From Oscillospiraceae bacterium (GTDB lineage Bacteria > Bacillota > Clostridia > Oscillospirales > Ruminococcaceae), in the NCBI GenBank assembly GCA_016298065.1, contig JAEDDN010000002.1:175968-239967 (forward strand): a stretch of DNA of 64,000 nucleotides. The letters run 5' to 3'. The position numbers were made by a program, and so were the translations under genes. Below are positions 1-7,529 of this stretch, piece after piece. The notes beneath the pieces were generated by a model that saw only the letters and a list, made by a program, of their open reading frames with translations, was not told the origin of the DNA and searched no databases. The first letter of the stretch is position 1. Each line of letters begins with the position of its first letter.

Positions 1-418
1 AAATAAACGCCAGTGCAAAGGTTATGAATAAAAAAACATAGAAAATTTTACTTACCGCTACCATCTGTAAATAAAAATAAACCGAAGCTATTATAAAAAA
101 CCCAACCACAGCGTTTATTAGCCCTGCAAAAAAGCCCTGTTTAAAATTCCTTTTAAACTCGTCGGAAAAATCCGAGCTTAAAAACACCGGCTTTTCCAAA
201 GAGAAATTCCTAAGCACCGCAAAAAGCGCTACCGTAGCAGGACCTATAGTAATTATAGGTACACAGTAAAGAATATAAAGCATATTTAACATTATTAGCT
301 TCCAGAACTTTCTGAAAAAAAGCTCAAAGAAATAAAAAAATCTCTTTTTTTGAGGCGTATCCTTATCTACGCCCTTGCCCGTTTTAGGTGCACGGGACGA
401 AGAATTAAATCCTGACAT
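1..418 (-). CDS. DUF624 (YesL-like) membrane protein, 3' part outside window
   Basis: Reading the minus strand from an ATG at 418 gives at least 139 codons with no stop before the window edge, so the C-terminus is missing. A polar Lys/Arg-rich N-terminus is followed by the pattern FFELFFRKFWKLIMLNMLYI and then a conserved Pro/Gly segment (CVPIITIGPATVALFAVLRN), which is the hallmark start of DUF624/YesL proteins; a second hydrophobic segment follows around residues 110-139. DUF624 genes often sit with sugar-uptake or polysaccharide-use genes, but function is not established. The gene lies 19 bases after the SpoIIM-like gene in the same direction and may be co-transcribed with it. Confidence 0.75.
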   Translation of the reverse strand, partial: MSGFNSSSRAPKTGKGVDKDTPQKKRFFYFFELFFRKFWKLIMLNMLYILYCVPIITIGPATVALFAVLRNFSLEKPVFLSSDFSDEFKRNFKQGFFAGLINAVVGFFIIASVYFYLQMVAVSKIFYVFLFITFALAFI

Positions 419-437
419 TTAAACTTCCCCTTTTATC

Positions 438-1097
438 TTAAAGGTTAAAAAGTCCGCCGAATAACAGCGATACTACAACCTCTATTATACCTGCTGCAAT
501 TAAAAACAAAAACAAAATAATATTTTTTGTTATGTAAAGCTTTAAAATTTCCTTTGACAGAGTTGTTTCTTTTAAAAAGCTTTTTAGCGTTGTGTTTGAA
601 AGCCTTATCGACTCACGCACCGACAAGATAAGCGCAAAGGTAGAAATTATCACTACAGGTACTACCGTAAGCACACAGTACCCTACGCCCTGCCAGCCGT
701 ACTGAACGTACATATACCCCATATAACTGCCTATCCCTAAGCCCTTAACAAACGGGATAAAGAAGGCTAAGGGTTGTCCTATAAAGCAAAAGCCCAAAAG
801 AAACGCTAAAGCCAAAAACATACCGCTTGAAGTTACCGACGAAATAAATATCCCTATAAAAGACATGTTCTGCTTGTCCGCAATATAAGCGCTTCCTATT
901 AGGTTGAGCTGCGAAAACACGCCTGTATTTCGCATTATAAGCGCTCCGTAGAGCATACCCGCAAAGAACATTCCACCAAGCCAGTATATAAGCTTTGGAA
1001 GCTTTGGTGAAGTGTTTAGTTTATCTTCACTCTCACTTTTTTTATAAAATTTCGGCTGTATGGTACGCCTATCACTCGAAATTCTGTTTGATAACAT
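438..1097 (-). CDS. SpoIIM-like (stage II sporulation protein M family) membrane protein
   Basis: 219 residues counted from the ATG at 1097, preferred over the ATG at 1106 because AAGG abuts the first ATG directly but lies 9 bases before the second. A cytoplasmic N-terminus (about 35 residues) is followed by about five hydrophobic segments, with GGMFFAGMLYGAL first and the FIPFVKGLGIGSYMGYMY loop in the middle, as in SpoIIM (DUF95) proteins. SpoIIM in Bacillus is part of the SpoIIDMP engulfment machine that remodels septal peptidoglycan; no SpoIID or SpoIIP is visible here, so the specific role is inferred from family only. Length is close to the family norm. Confidence 0.7.
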   Translation of the reverse strand: MLSNRISSDRRTIQPKFYKKSESEDKLNTSPKLPKLIYWLGGMFFAGMLYGALIMRNTGVFSQLNLIGSAYIADKQNMSFIGIFISSVTSSGMFLALAFLLGFCFIGQPLAFFIPFVKGLGIGSYMGYMYVQYGWQGVGYCVLTVVPVVIISTFALILSVRESIRLSNTTLKSFLKETTLSKEILKLYITKNIILFLFLIAAGIIEVVVSLLFGGLFNL

Positions 1098-1170
1098 AAA
1101 TATCATCCTTAATTTTTAAATATATTTAACTATATGTTTTTTAGATGAAATTTATGTCTTTTTAAAATAC

Positions 1171-2541
1171 TTAAGCTAACGCCGCTTTAATCATTATTGC
1201 ACATTCAAGGCGCTTTTTCTCAAGCTCACAGGAAATTTTGTGCGGTTTAAGCACATCTCCCTCATAAGTGAGGTTATTTGCATTACAGCCGCCGCTGCAA
1301 TAAAATTTTGCCCAGCAGCTTTTACATTCCTCTTTTGTGTATATATTTGCCTTAGCAAAGTAGTCTTTCTTTTTAAAGTCTACAGATAAGTCGTGTACGC
1401 TTCCCATTTTCCACTCTTCCTGCCCTACAAACTGGTGGCAGGGATAAACGTCACCATCGGGAGTTACCGCTACATATTCGTTGCCGCAGCCACAGCCCCT
1501 TAAACGCTTTATTGCACAAGGTCCCTGATCCAAGTCGAGCATAAAGTGGAAAAAGTTAAAGCCGTTGCCTGATTTTTTGCGGTCAATAAGCTCCTTTGCC
1601 AACTTTTCGTATTCGGCAAAGATTTCAGGCAAATCCTTATCTGTCAAGGCGTAGTCCTTGTCAGTATCTGAAACTACAGGCTCAACGGAAATTTGGTCAA
1701 AGCCTATTTCGTTCAGGTGCATTACGTCTTTACTAAAGTCTAAGTTATACTTAGTGAAGGTACCTCTTACATAGTACTGGTCGTATTTATTTCCCTCAGA
1801 TAAACGCTTATCTACAAGCTCTTTATACTTTGGTACTATAATGTCATAGCTTCCCTTATTATTTACCGTCGGGCGAATTTTATCGTGAATTTCTTTTCTT
1901 CCGTCAATGGAAAGCACTACGTTTGACATTTCTTTATTTATGTAATCTATTATTTCGTCGTTTAAAAGCACACCGTTTGTGGTTATTGTAAAGCGAAACA
2001 CCTTATTGTACTGCTTTTCTTTACTGCGGGCGTATTCTACTACCTGCTTTACCACGTCGAAATTCATGAGCGGTTCTCCGCCGAAAAAATCAAGCTCTAA
2101 ATTTTTTCTGCCGGCTGAATATTTTAACAAAAAGTCTATCGCCTTTTTTCCAGTTTCTACGTCAAGCAAGCTTCTGCCGCCGCCGAAATCGCCGGTTGAA
2201 GCAAAGCAGTATTTACATCTTAAATTGCAGTCGTGAGCGACGTGCAAGCACATAGCCTTTATCGGAGAAGCTACCATCATATTTGCATACTGCTCGTAGT
2301 CATCTTTTGAAAAAAGCACATCTGCGTCTATAAGCTCGTTTATTTCATCATAAGCCTCTTTTATCTGATTTATAGTGTATTTATCCCTTAGCTGTTTTGC
2401 AATTTTATATTCCTGCTCGGAGGTTACAGGCAAATCGAGATAATCAAGCATATCGTATACAACATCGTCTACAATATGAACTGCACCGCTGTGTACGTCA
2501 AGCACAATGTTAAATCCGTTTAACTTATATTTATGTATCAT
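1171..2541 (-). CDS. scfB: SCIFF peptide maturase, radical SAM/SPASM thioether-forming enzyme
   Basis: 456 residues from the ATG at 2541, which has GGGAGG five bases upstream; a longer in-frame start at 2562 lacks a good site and the family begins MIHKYKLNG. The N-terminal ~90 residues resemble the RiPP-recognition region; the radical SAM cluster motif is CNLRCKYC (C105, C109, C112). The C-terminal SPASM part is Cys-rich (CGCGNEYVAVTPDGDVYPCHQF and CKSCWAKFYCSGGC) and should bind two auxiliary 4Fe-4S clusters. Family members (such as CteB) make thioether crosslinks in the SCIFF precursor. The precursor gene is immediately upstream, separated by a small hairpin. Very confident from context and motifs. 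Confidence 0.95.
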   Translation of the reverse strand: MIHKYKLNGFNIVLDVHSGAVHIVDDVVYDMLDYLDLPVTSEQEYKIAKQLRDKYTINQIKEAYDEINELIDADVLFSKDDYEQYANMMVASPIKAMCLHVAHDCNLRCKYCFASTGDFGGGRSLLDVETGKKAIDFLLKYSAGRKNLELDFFGGEPLMNFDVVKQVVEYARSKEKQYNKVFRFTITTNGVLLNDEIIDYINKEMSNVVLSIDGRKEIHDKIRPTVNNKGSYDIIVPKYKELVDKRLSEGNKYDQYYVRGTFTKYNLDFSKDVMHLNEIGFDQISVEPVVSDTDKDYALTDKDLPEIFAEYEKLAKELIDRKKSGNGFNFFHFMLDLDQGPCAIKRLRGCGCGNEYVAVTPDGDVYPCHQFVGQEEWKMGSVHDLSVDFKKKDYFAKANIYTKEECKSCWAKFYCSGGCNANNLTYEGDVLKPHKISCELEKKRLECAIMIKAALA

Positions 2542-2571
2542 TTTATCCTCCCGAATAAGCACAATGAAATC

Positions 2572-2593
2572 GGGCAGACACTTCTGTCTGCCC
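2572..2593 (-). promoter_or_regulatory. intercistronic hairpin between SCIFF precursor and maturase genes
   Basis: A perfect inverted repeat (GGGCAGACA, loop of four, TGTCTGCCC) lies 10 bases after the precursor stop and before the maturase ribosome site, with no U-tract on the minus strand. Such partial attenuators or mRNA stabilisers commonly let a precursor peptide be made in excess over its enzyme; that role is inference. Confidence 0.6.
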
Positions 2594-2603
2594 CCAAATC
2601 AAC

Positions 2604-2741
2604 TTATTTCTCGCATTTTTGGTTTGCTACCGTGCAGGAGGTTTTGCAAGCTGACTGACAAGATGCCTGACATTCGCCGCAGCCGCCTTTAGCAGCAGAT
2701 TTCTTTAAATTTGCGTTATTAATTGTTTTTATGTGCTTCAC
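2604..2741 (-). CDS. scfA: SCIFF precursor peptide (six cysteines in forty-five residues)
   Basis: A 45-codon gene starting at a GTG (2741) with a GAGAGG site nine bases upstream. The peptide starts MKHIKTINNANLKKSA and then has six cysteines at residues 21, 24, 28, 32, 36 and 43, exactly the SCIFF (six cysteines in forty-five) signature, ending CEK. SCIFF peptides are near-universal in Clostridia and are modified by the adjacent radical SAM maturase to sulfur-to-carbon thioether (ranthipeptide) products; the biological role, possibly signalling, is not settled. It is preceded by a good promoter (TTGAAC, 17 bases, TATAAT). Short length and GTG start make it easy to miss in automated annotation. 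Confidence 0.96.
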   Translation of the reverse strand: MKHIKTINNANLKKSAAKGGCGECQASCQSACKTSCTVANQKCEK

Positions 2742-2797
2742 AACAATCAACCTCTCTTTTATATTCTAACAAAGGCGTTCTCTGCCCTTTTTGTTTT

Positions 2798-2826
2798 ATT
2801 ATAACACAGTCAAAAGCTTTGTTCAA
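2798..2826 (-). promoter_or_regulatory. SigA-type promoter of the SCIFF locus
   Basis: On the minus strand TTGAAC (2821-2826), a 17-base spacer and TATAAT (2798-2803) lie 57 bases before the precursor GTG. Both hexamers are close to consensus. Confidence 0.7.
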
Positions 2827-3236
2827 CGCCTATTTTGTCTTTTTTTGCGGTTTTTGGTCAAAACGGCACAAAGCGTTGTTATAAGTATAATGACAATAAG
2901 CTTTACAAAGGTAAGCGCACTCATCGGCGCTCTAAAGGATACTATATTTGCTATAACCCATATAATAGCCAAGATAATTCCGTTTATAAGCCCTGCGGTT
3001 AATTTGTTTTTGCTAAACGCTTTGCCGGTTAAAAAGCCTGTAACAGCGGCAAAGGACGCAATACACACAAACGCCATTACCGTTAAAGCGGCGTCTGATA
3101 AATCTGCACTCGCTACAATTATGCTCATAACAAGCGATATAATAAGAAAGCAAATAAAGCCTGCCGCCATGCAAATACCGCCGCCTAAAAGCATATCCCT
3201 AAAGCTGTTTGTCGCTTTTTTGTTTGTCTGAGACAT
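2823..3236 (-). CDS. TIGR04086-type small membrane protein
   Basis: 137 residues with four predicted membrane segments (about 16-40, 46-68, 75-98 and 105-125), a Lys-rich N-terminus and a strongly basic C-terminal tail (KNRKKRQNRR). A GAGAGGAG site precedes the ATG. The size, four-helix layout and its place between yajC and the SCIFF genes match the TIGR04086 family of Firmicutes membrane proteins, which I recall being associated with these neighbours. No enzymatic motif is visible. It could help export or regulate SCIFF, but this rests only on conserved neighbourhood. Confidence 0.65.
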   Translation of the reverse strand: MSQTNKKATNSFRDMLLGGGICMAAGFICFLIISLVMSIIVASADLSDAALTVMAFVCIASFAAVTGFLTGKAFSKNKLTAGLINGIILAIIWVIANIVSFRAPMSALTFVKLIVIILITTLCAVLTKNRKKRQNRR

Positions 3237-3338
3237 AAAACTGCTCCTCTCAAAATATTATAATGCTCATCGCTATAACCCTTTAAAATTATGCCTTTAC
3301 ATAATAATATTCCAAGCGGAGCTGTCATATACTTGATT

Positions 3339-3638
3339 TTATTTAGATTCCTCTAATTCACGAGCTGTCTCATTTGACTGTATTGCCCAGCGCTTTAATC
3401 TTATTTTGTTTTTATCGCCTGCTGTTTCTATAACAACATTATCCTCTTTGAGATTTACTATAAGGCCGACAATACCGCCTATAGTAACTACCTCGTCGCC
3501 TATCTGAAGCGAGCTTCTCATTTTTTGCTCTTCCTTAGCCTTTTTGTTTTGAGGACGAATTAAAATAAAATACATCGCTACAAACATAATGATTATAATT
3601 CCGAAGGAACTTACATATTGCAATATCTGTTGTGACAC
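3339..3638 (-). CDS. yajC: preprotein translocase subunit YajC
   Basis: 99 residues from a GTG start at 3638 with GGAGGT upstream. One N-terminal transmembrane helix (about residues 10-27) ends in the family motif FILIRPQNKKAKEEQKM, followed by a small cytoplasmic domain with the conserved SLQIGDEVVTIGGIVG stretch. YajC associates with SecDF and the Sec translocon; it is usually non-essential. Length and architecture are typical. It stands alone here, without tgt or secDF, upstream of the TIGR04086-like gene and followed in the same direction by the SCIFF locus. Confidence 0.95.
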   Translation of the reverse strand: MSQQILQYVSSFGIIIIMFVAMYFILIRPQNKKAKEEQKMRSSLQIGDEVVTIGGIVGLIVNLKEDNVVIETAGDKNKIRLKRWAIQSNETARELEESK

Positions 3639-3717
3639 AAATTACACCTCCCAGCGTTTTTAACATTAAGGTTATTATACTAAAATTACCACTATTAAGC
3701 AATGAAATTTTTGTAAA

Positions 3718-5103
3718 TTACTTATTTTTCAAATACTCGTCTATCGAAGCTGCCGCAGTTTTACCTGCTCCCATAGCCAAAATAACGGTAGCGGCGCCTG
3801 TAACGGTATCACCGCCTGCGTAAACGCCTACCTTTGAGGTAGCCATAGACTCATCTGCGATAATACAGCCTCGTTTATCTGCATTAAGTCCCGTTGTCGT
3901 TGAACGGATAAGCGGATTAGGCGAAGTACCTACCGCCATAATAGCGGCGTCAATATCGAGCATAAATTCGCTTCCCTCTATTGCTTTAGGTCTGCGTCTG
4001 CCCGATTCGTCAGGCTCGCCGAGCTCCATTTTAGAACATTCCATACCTGCTACATGGCCGTCCTCGTCGCCTACTATGCGCTTCGGATTGGTAAGGAGCA
4101 TAAATTCTATTCCTTCTTCTTTAGCGTGGTGAATTTCCTCGATACGAGCAGGCATCTCTTCTTCGGAACGACGATAAACTATGTATACATGCTCAGCACC
4201 AAGTCTTTTTGCACTTCTTGCGGCGTCCATAGCAACATTTCCGCCACCCACTACTGCAACTGACTTGCTTTGCTTTATCGGAGTGTCATATTCGTCGAGA
4301 TATGCTTTCATCAAGTTTATTCTGGTTAAAAATTCATTTGCGGAATAAACTCCTACAAGACCCTCACCCTCGATTCCCAAAAATCCGGGTAAGCCTGCTC
4401 CCGAGCCTATAAATACTGCGTCAAAACCGCTTTCAAAAAGCTCGTCAACCGACAAAATTCTGCCGATAACCATATTTGTCTGAACCTTTACGCCCTGAGC
4501 GATAAGGTTATCAATTTCCTTTTGCACAATGCTTTTGGGCAGTCTGAATTCGGGAATACCGTAAACCAAAACACCGCCCGCCTTATGAAAAGCTTCAAAA
4601 ATAGTTATGTCATAGCCGAGCTTTACAAGGTCGCCTGCGCAGGAAAGTCCTGCAGGACCTGCTCCGACTATAGCTACCTTTTTACCATTGAGCTGAGGTT
4701 TTTGGGGCTTTTCGTTTAAATTTTCCATAGCCCAGTCGGCAACAAAACGCTCAAGTCTGCCTATACCTACGCTCTCGCCTTTTATGCCTCTTACACATTT
4801 ACCCTCGCACTGACTTTCCTGAGGACAAACCCTACCCGATACGGCAGGTAATGCATTAGTCATCTTTATTATCTCGTAAGCGGTTTTAAAGTCGCCTTTT
4901 GCTACATTTGCGATAAATTCCGGTATTCTTACGTTAACCGGGCAACCCGAAACACAGGGCTTATGCTTACAGTTAAGACATCTTTGAGCTTCCTCTATAG
5001 CCATTTGCTCGGTATAGCCCAAAGCTACTTCGGAGAAATTTTTATTTCTTACATTTGGCGCCTGTTCGGGCATTTTTGTTTTATTAGGGCTCATATTAGG
5101 CAT
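3718..5103 (-). CDS. nfnB: NADH-dependent ferredoxin:NADP+ oxidoreductase subunit B (glutamate synthase small-subunit-like)
   Basis: 461 residues. The N-terminus carries two cysteine groups (C42, C45, C50, C54 and C93, C99, C103) for 4Fe-4S clusters, then an FAD Rossmann motif (VAIVGAGPAGLSCAG), an NADPH-binding motif (AVVGGGNVAMDAARSA) and the closing YAGGDTVTGAATVILAMG. Alone it looks like a glutamate synthase small subunit (GltD/GltA), but the 8-base overlap with the NfnA gene identifies it as NfnB, the subunit that performs flavin-based electron bifurcation between NADPH, NAD and ferredoxin in the cytoplasm. A GGAGG site inside nfnA fixes the ATG at 5103. No large glutamate synthase subunit is nearby. 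Confidence 0.92.
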   Translation of the reverse strand: MPNMSPNKTKMPEQAPNVRNKNFSEVALGYTEQMAIEEAQRCLNCKHKPCVSGCPVNVRIPEFIANVAKGDFKTAYEIIKMTNALPAVSGRVCPQESQCEGKCVRGIKGESVGIGRLERFVADWAMENLNEKPQKPQLNGKKVAIVGAGPAGLSCAGDLVKLGYDITIFEAFHKAGGVLVYGIPEFRLPKSIVQKEIDNLIAQGVKVQTNMVIGRILSVDELFESGFDAVFIGSGAGLPGFLGIEGEGLVGVYSANEFLTRINLMKAYLDEYDTPIKQSKSVAVVGGGNVAMDAARSAKRLGAEHVYIVYRRSEEEMPARIEEIHHAKEEGIEFMLLTNPKRIVGDEDGHVAGMECSKMELGEPDESGRRRPKAIEGSEFMLDIDAAIMAVGTSPNPLIRSTTTGLNADKRGCIIADESMATSKVGVYAGGDTVTGAATVILAMGAGKTAAASIDEYLKNK

Positions 5104-5941
5104 TGTCTTTTCCTCCGTTTCCGCCGAGCAAGCGACATTCCTTGGAACGCTCGTCTTTTTGATAAAAAGAGTTTCTCCTCATAAGCTCGTCAAAATCAAC
5201 CTTATGTCCGTCAAAATCAGGTCCGTCAACGCACGCAAACTTTGTCTTGCCGTCAACCGTTACTCTACAGCCGCCGCACATACCCGTACCGTCAATCATT
5301 ATCGGGTTTAGTGATACTACGGTTTTAATGTTATAAGGCTCTGTCACCTTACAGACAAATTTCATCATTGGGATAGGTCCGATAGCAACTACTATATCGT
5401 ATTTGTTGCCGGCGTCTATAAGCTCCTGCAAAGCGTTTGTTACAAAGCCCTTTTTGCCGTAGCTTCCGTCGTCGGTGGTTAAAATAAAGTTGTCGCTGAC
5501 CGCTTTCATTTCGTCCTCTAAGATAACTATATCCTTGCTTCTAAAGCCTGCTATCATATCGACCTCAACGCCCATATTATGAAGCTTCTTAGCCTGTGGA
5601 TATGCTATGGCACAACCTACGCCGCCGCCTACTACTACTGCTTTTTTTACATTTTCAAAATGGCTCGCAACGCCCAAAGGACCTACAAAGTCCAGTATAT
5701 AATCGCCCTCATTTAACTGTGCGAGCATTTTTGTGGAGTTTCCTACGGTCTGAAATATAATGGTGACGGTTCCCTTATCCCTATCATAATCCGCAATAGT
5801 AAGGGGAACTCTTTCGCCGTATTCATCTACTCTGAAAATAATAAACTGACCTGCCTGAGCTTTTTTTGCAATAAGAGGTGCATCTATATCCATAAGCACA
5901 ACAGAGTCATTTAACGCTTTTTTCCTTAATATTTTAAACAT
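5096..5941 (-). CDS. nfnA: NADH-dependent ferredoxin:NADP+ oxidoreductase subunit A
   Basis: 281 residues of the dihydroorotate-dehydrogenase electron-transfer (PyrK-like) family: an FAD-binding barrel with RVPLTIADYD, an NAD-binding segment VVGGGVGCAIAYPQAKKL, and a C-terminal 2Fe-2S motif with the order C-G-G-C-R ... C-V-D-G-P-D-F-D-G. It pairs with the overlapping downstream NfnB to form the NfnAB transhydrogenase, important for balancing NADPH and reduced ferredoxin in fermenting clostridia. A promoter (TTGTGT, 17 bases, TATAAT) lies at 6002-6030 inside an inverted repeat. Confidence 0.92.
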   Translation of the reverse strand: MFKILRKKALNDSVVLMDIDAPLIAKKAQAGQFIIFRVDEYGERVPLTIADYDRDKGTVTIIFQTVGNSTKMLAQLNEGDYILDFVGPLGVASHFENVKKAVVVGGGVGCAIAYPQAKKLHNMGVEVDMIAGFRSKDIVILEDEMKAVSDNFILTTDDGSYGKKGFVTNALQELIDAGNKYDIVVAIGPIPMMKFVCKVTEPYNIKTVVSLNPIMIDGTGMCGGCRVTVDGKTKFACVDGPDFDGHKVDFDELMRRNSFYQKDERSKECRLLGGNGGKDNA

Positions 5942-6001
5942 TATGTATTCCTCCTGAAAATATGTGAAGAATTTTATTAAGATAAAAATTTGTACTTAAT
6001 T

Positions 6002-6030
6002 ATTATACTAAAAATGGCCCCAAAACACAA
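6002..6030 (-). promoter_or_regulatory. promoter of nfnAB
   Basis: On the minus strand TTGTGT (6025-6030), 17 bases, TATAAT (6002-6007), about 60 bases before nfnA. The -35 box sits inside an imperfect 12-base inverted repeat (6018-6029 and 6039-6050, one mismatch), which could be an operator. Confidence 0.6.
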
Positions 6031-6050
6031 GTAGTAAATGTGTATTGGGG
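6018..6050. repeat. imperfect inverted repeat over the nfnA -35 box
   Basis: CCCCAAAACACA and TGTGTATTGGGG are complementary except for one position, with a nine-base loop. Position over the -35 box suggests a repressor or redox-sensor site; it does not match the Rex consensus as I know it. Confidence 0.5.
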
Positions 6051-6080
6051 AGATTTAAAAAATGTAATTTATAGTAACAA

Positions 6081-6106
6081 TACCCCACCGCTAAAGCGGT
6101 GGGGTA
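6081..6106. repeat. strong perfect hairpin just beyond the distal end of the CRISPR array
   Basis: Twelve-base perfect arms (TACCCCACCGCT and AGCGGTGGGGTA) with a tiny loop, six bases from the last repeat. It would fold in the array transcript just past the terminal repeat and may stop or protect pre-crRNA 3' ends, though on the minus strand the U-tract lies before rather than after the stem. Confidence 0.6.
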
Positions 6107-6112
6107 AAAAAT

Positions 6113-7402
6113 GTTTCAGTACCTTATAAAATTACACTATTCTCAAACATTCTTTCAGACAACATTCTATCAGCAGGTGTTTCAGTACCTTATAAAATTA
6201 CACTATTCTCAAACTTACCTGTCCGATTGTGCTTTTAAAGCGTGGTTTCAGTACCTTATAAAATTACACTATTCTCAAACATGTCTTTGCCGTCATTATG
6301 AATTTTTAAAGTTTCAGTACCTTATAAAATTACACTATTCTCAAACTGCGGATTGTTTTGACTATTGTATCGGTTAGTTTCAGTACCTTATAAAATTACA
6401 CTATTCTCAAACGAAAGCCTTTGTGCGACAATATCATTTGCTGTTTCAGTACCTTATAAAATTACACTATTCTCAAACTCGTCAATATCAACACTCTGAT
6501 TGTTTAAAGTTTCAGTACCTTATAAAATTACACTATTCTCAAACATCGGCATTGACGCAATCATTCCGCTTATTGTTTCAGTACCTTATAAAATTACACT
6601 ATTCTCAAACTGGACGGCTCAACTGTTCCGAATTTAGATAGTTTCAGTACCTTATAAAATTACACTATTCTCAAACACGTCAACGCTACGACTTTTTTTA
6701 GGTGCAGTTTCAGTACCTTATAAAATTACACTATTCTCAAACCTTGAAACGTTAACGGTAGCAGTAATATCTGTTTCAGTACCTTATAAAATTACACTAT
6801 TCTCAAACCTTTTTTGAAAAGAGGTTGATTTTTCTTTTGTTTCAGTACCTTATAAAATTACACTATTCTCAAACCGCAAAACCTCTACAAAACTCACACC
6901 TGCAGTTTCAGTACCTTATAAAATTACACTATTCTCAAACTACTGACCTATATTATATAAACGTAGTCGGGTTTCAGTACCTTATAAAATTACACTATTC
7001 TCAAACCACATCGACAACAAGTCTTGCCTTGATACAGTTTCAGTACCTTATAAAATTACACTATTCTCAAACCGAATTTTATTTGTTTGTACATAAACTT
7101 CAGTTTCAGTACCTTATAAAATTACACTATTCTCAAACGATATGCTCCGAAAGCGAGCTTTATGACAGGTTTCAGTACCTTATAAAATTACACTATTCTC
7201 AAACTAAACTCACTCCTACGAACCCCCGAAGCAAGTTTCAGTACCTTATAAAATTACACTATTCTCAAACAGCTGCTAATACTTTTCCCCATGTAGAGCT
7301 GTTTCAGTACCTTATAAAATTACACTATTCTCAAACTTTCTGTGGTGCTTTCAAGTAAAAGGCATAGTTTCAGTACCTTATAAAATTACACTATTCTCAA
7401 AC
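6113..7402 (-). CRISPR. type II-A CRISPR array, 20 repeats and 19 spacers
   Basis: The 36-base repeat begins GTTTCAGTACC and ends ATTCTCAAAC on the plus strand. Copies start at 6113 and every 66 bases to 7367, so all 19 spacers are exactly 30 bases. All 20 repeats appear identical by eye, including both end copies. Transcription is predicted on the minus strand, where the repeat reads GTTTGAGAAT ... GTACTGAAAC: this orientation pairs with the tracrRNA at 13.4 kb and puts the leader at the csn2 side (7403 upward), so the newest spacers are near 7402 and the oldest near 6149. None of the spacers obviously matches this window by eye; targets are unknown. Confidence 0.98.
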
Positions 7403-7409
7403 CTCAAAT
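7403..7409 (-). promoter_or_regulatory. leader-anchoring sequence ATTTGAG next to first repeat
   Basis: Read on the minus strand, the leader ends ATTTGAG directly against the first repeat. This equals the leader-end motif known to direct spacer insertion by Cas1-Cas2 in streptococcal and lactobacillar II-A systems. It also supports the orientation of the array. Confidence 0.75.
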
Positions 7410-7500
7410 AAAATGCGCCCACTATATAACACACGGTAATCTTATAAAGTACAATAGAAAATTTTATTTAAAAAGTTAAATAAAACCTCTATTTAAAATT

Positions 7501-7529
7501 ATTATACCTTATTTATTCTTCATTGTAAA
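7501..7529 (-). promoter_or_regulatory. pre-crRNA promoter inside the 3' end of csn2
   Basis: On the minus strand TTTACA (7524-7529), a 17-base spacer and TATAAT (7501-7506). The -35 box is within the last codons of csn2 and the -10 just past its stop (7513). Transcription would start near 7494, giving a leader RNA of about 90 bases before the first repeat. Confidence 0.65.

Noticed and set aside
1979..2236. Plus-strand frames over the SCIFF maturase, glutamate dehydrogenase, metG and other genes
   Set aside because: Shadows of well-supported genes on the other strand or frame, without ribosome sites or recognisable domains.
3718..5103. Glutamate synthase small subunit
   Set aside because: Overlap with an NfnA gene and absence of a large subunit favour NfnB; the resemblance is shared ancestry.
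6111..7358. Long plus-strand reading frames made of a repeated FQYLIKLHYSQT motif
   Set aside because: Artefact of the CRISPR array: the 66-bp period is a multiple of three, so the repeat translates identically in one frame. No ribosome sites, and the frames break at random spacer stops.
6149..7366. Self-targeting spacers within this window
   Set aside because: By eye no spacer matches another part of the window; a whole-genome search was not possible here.
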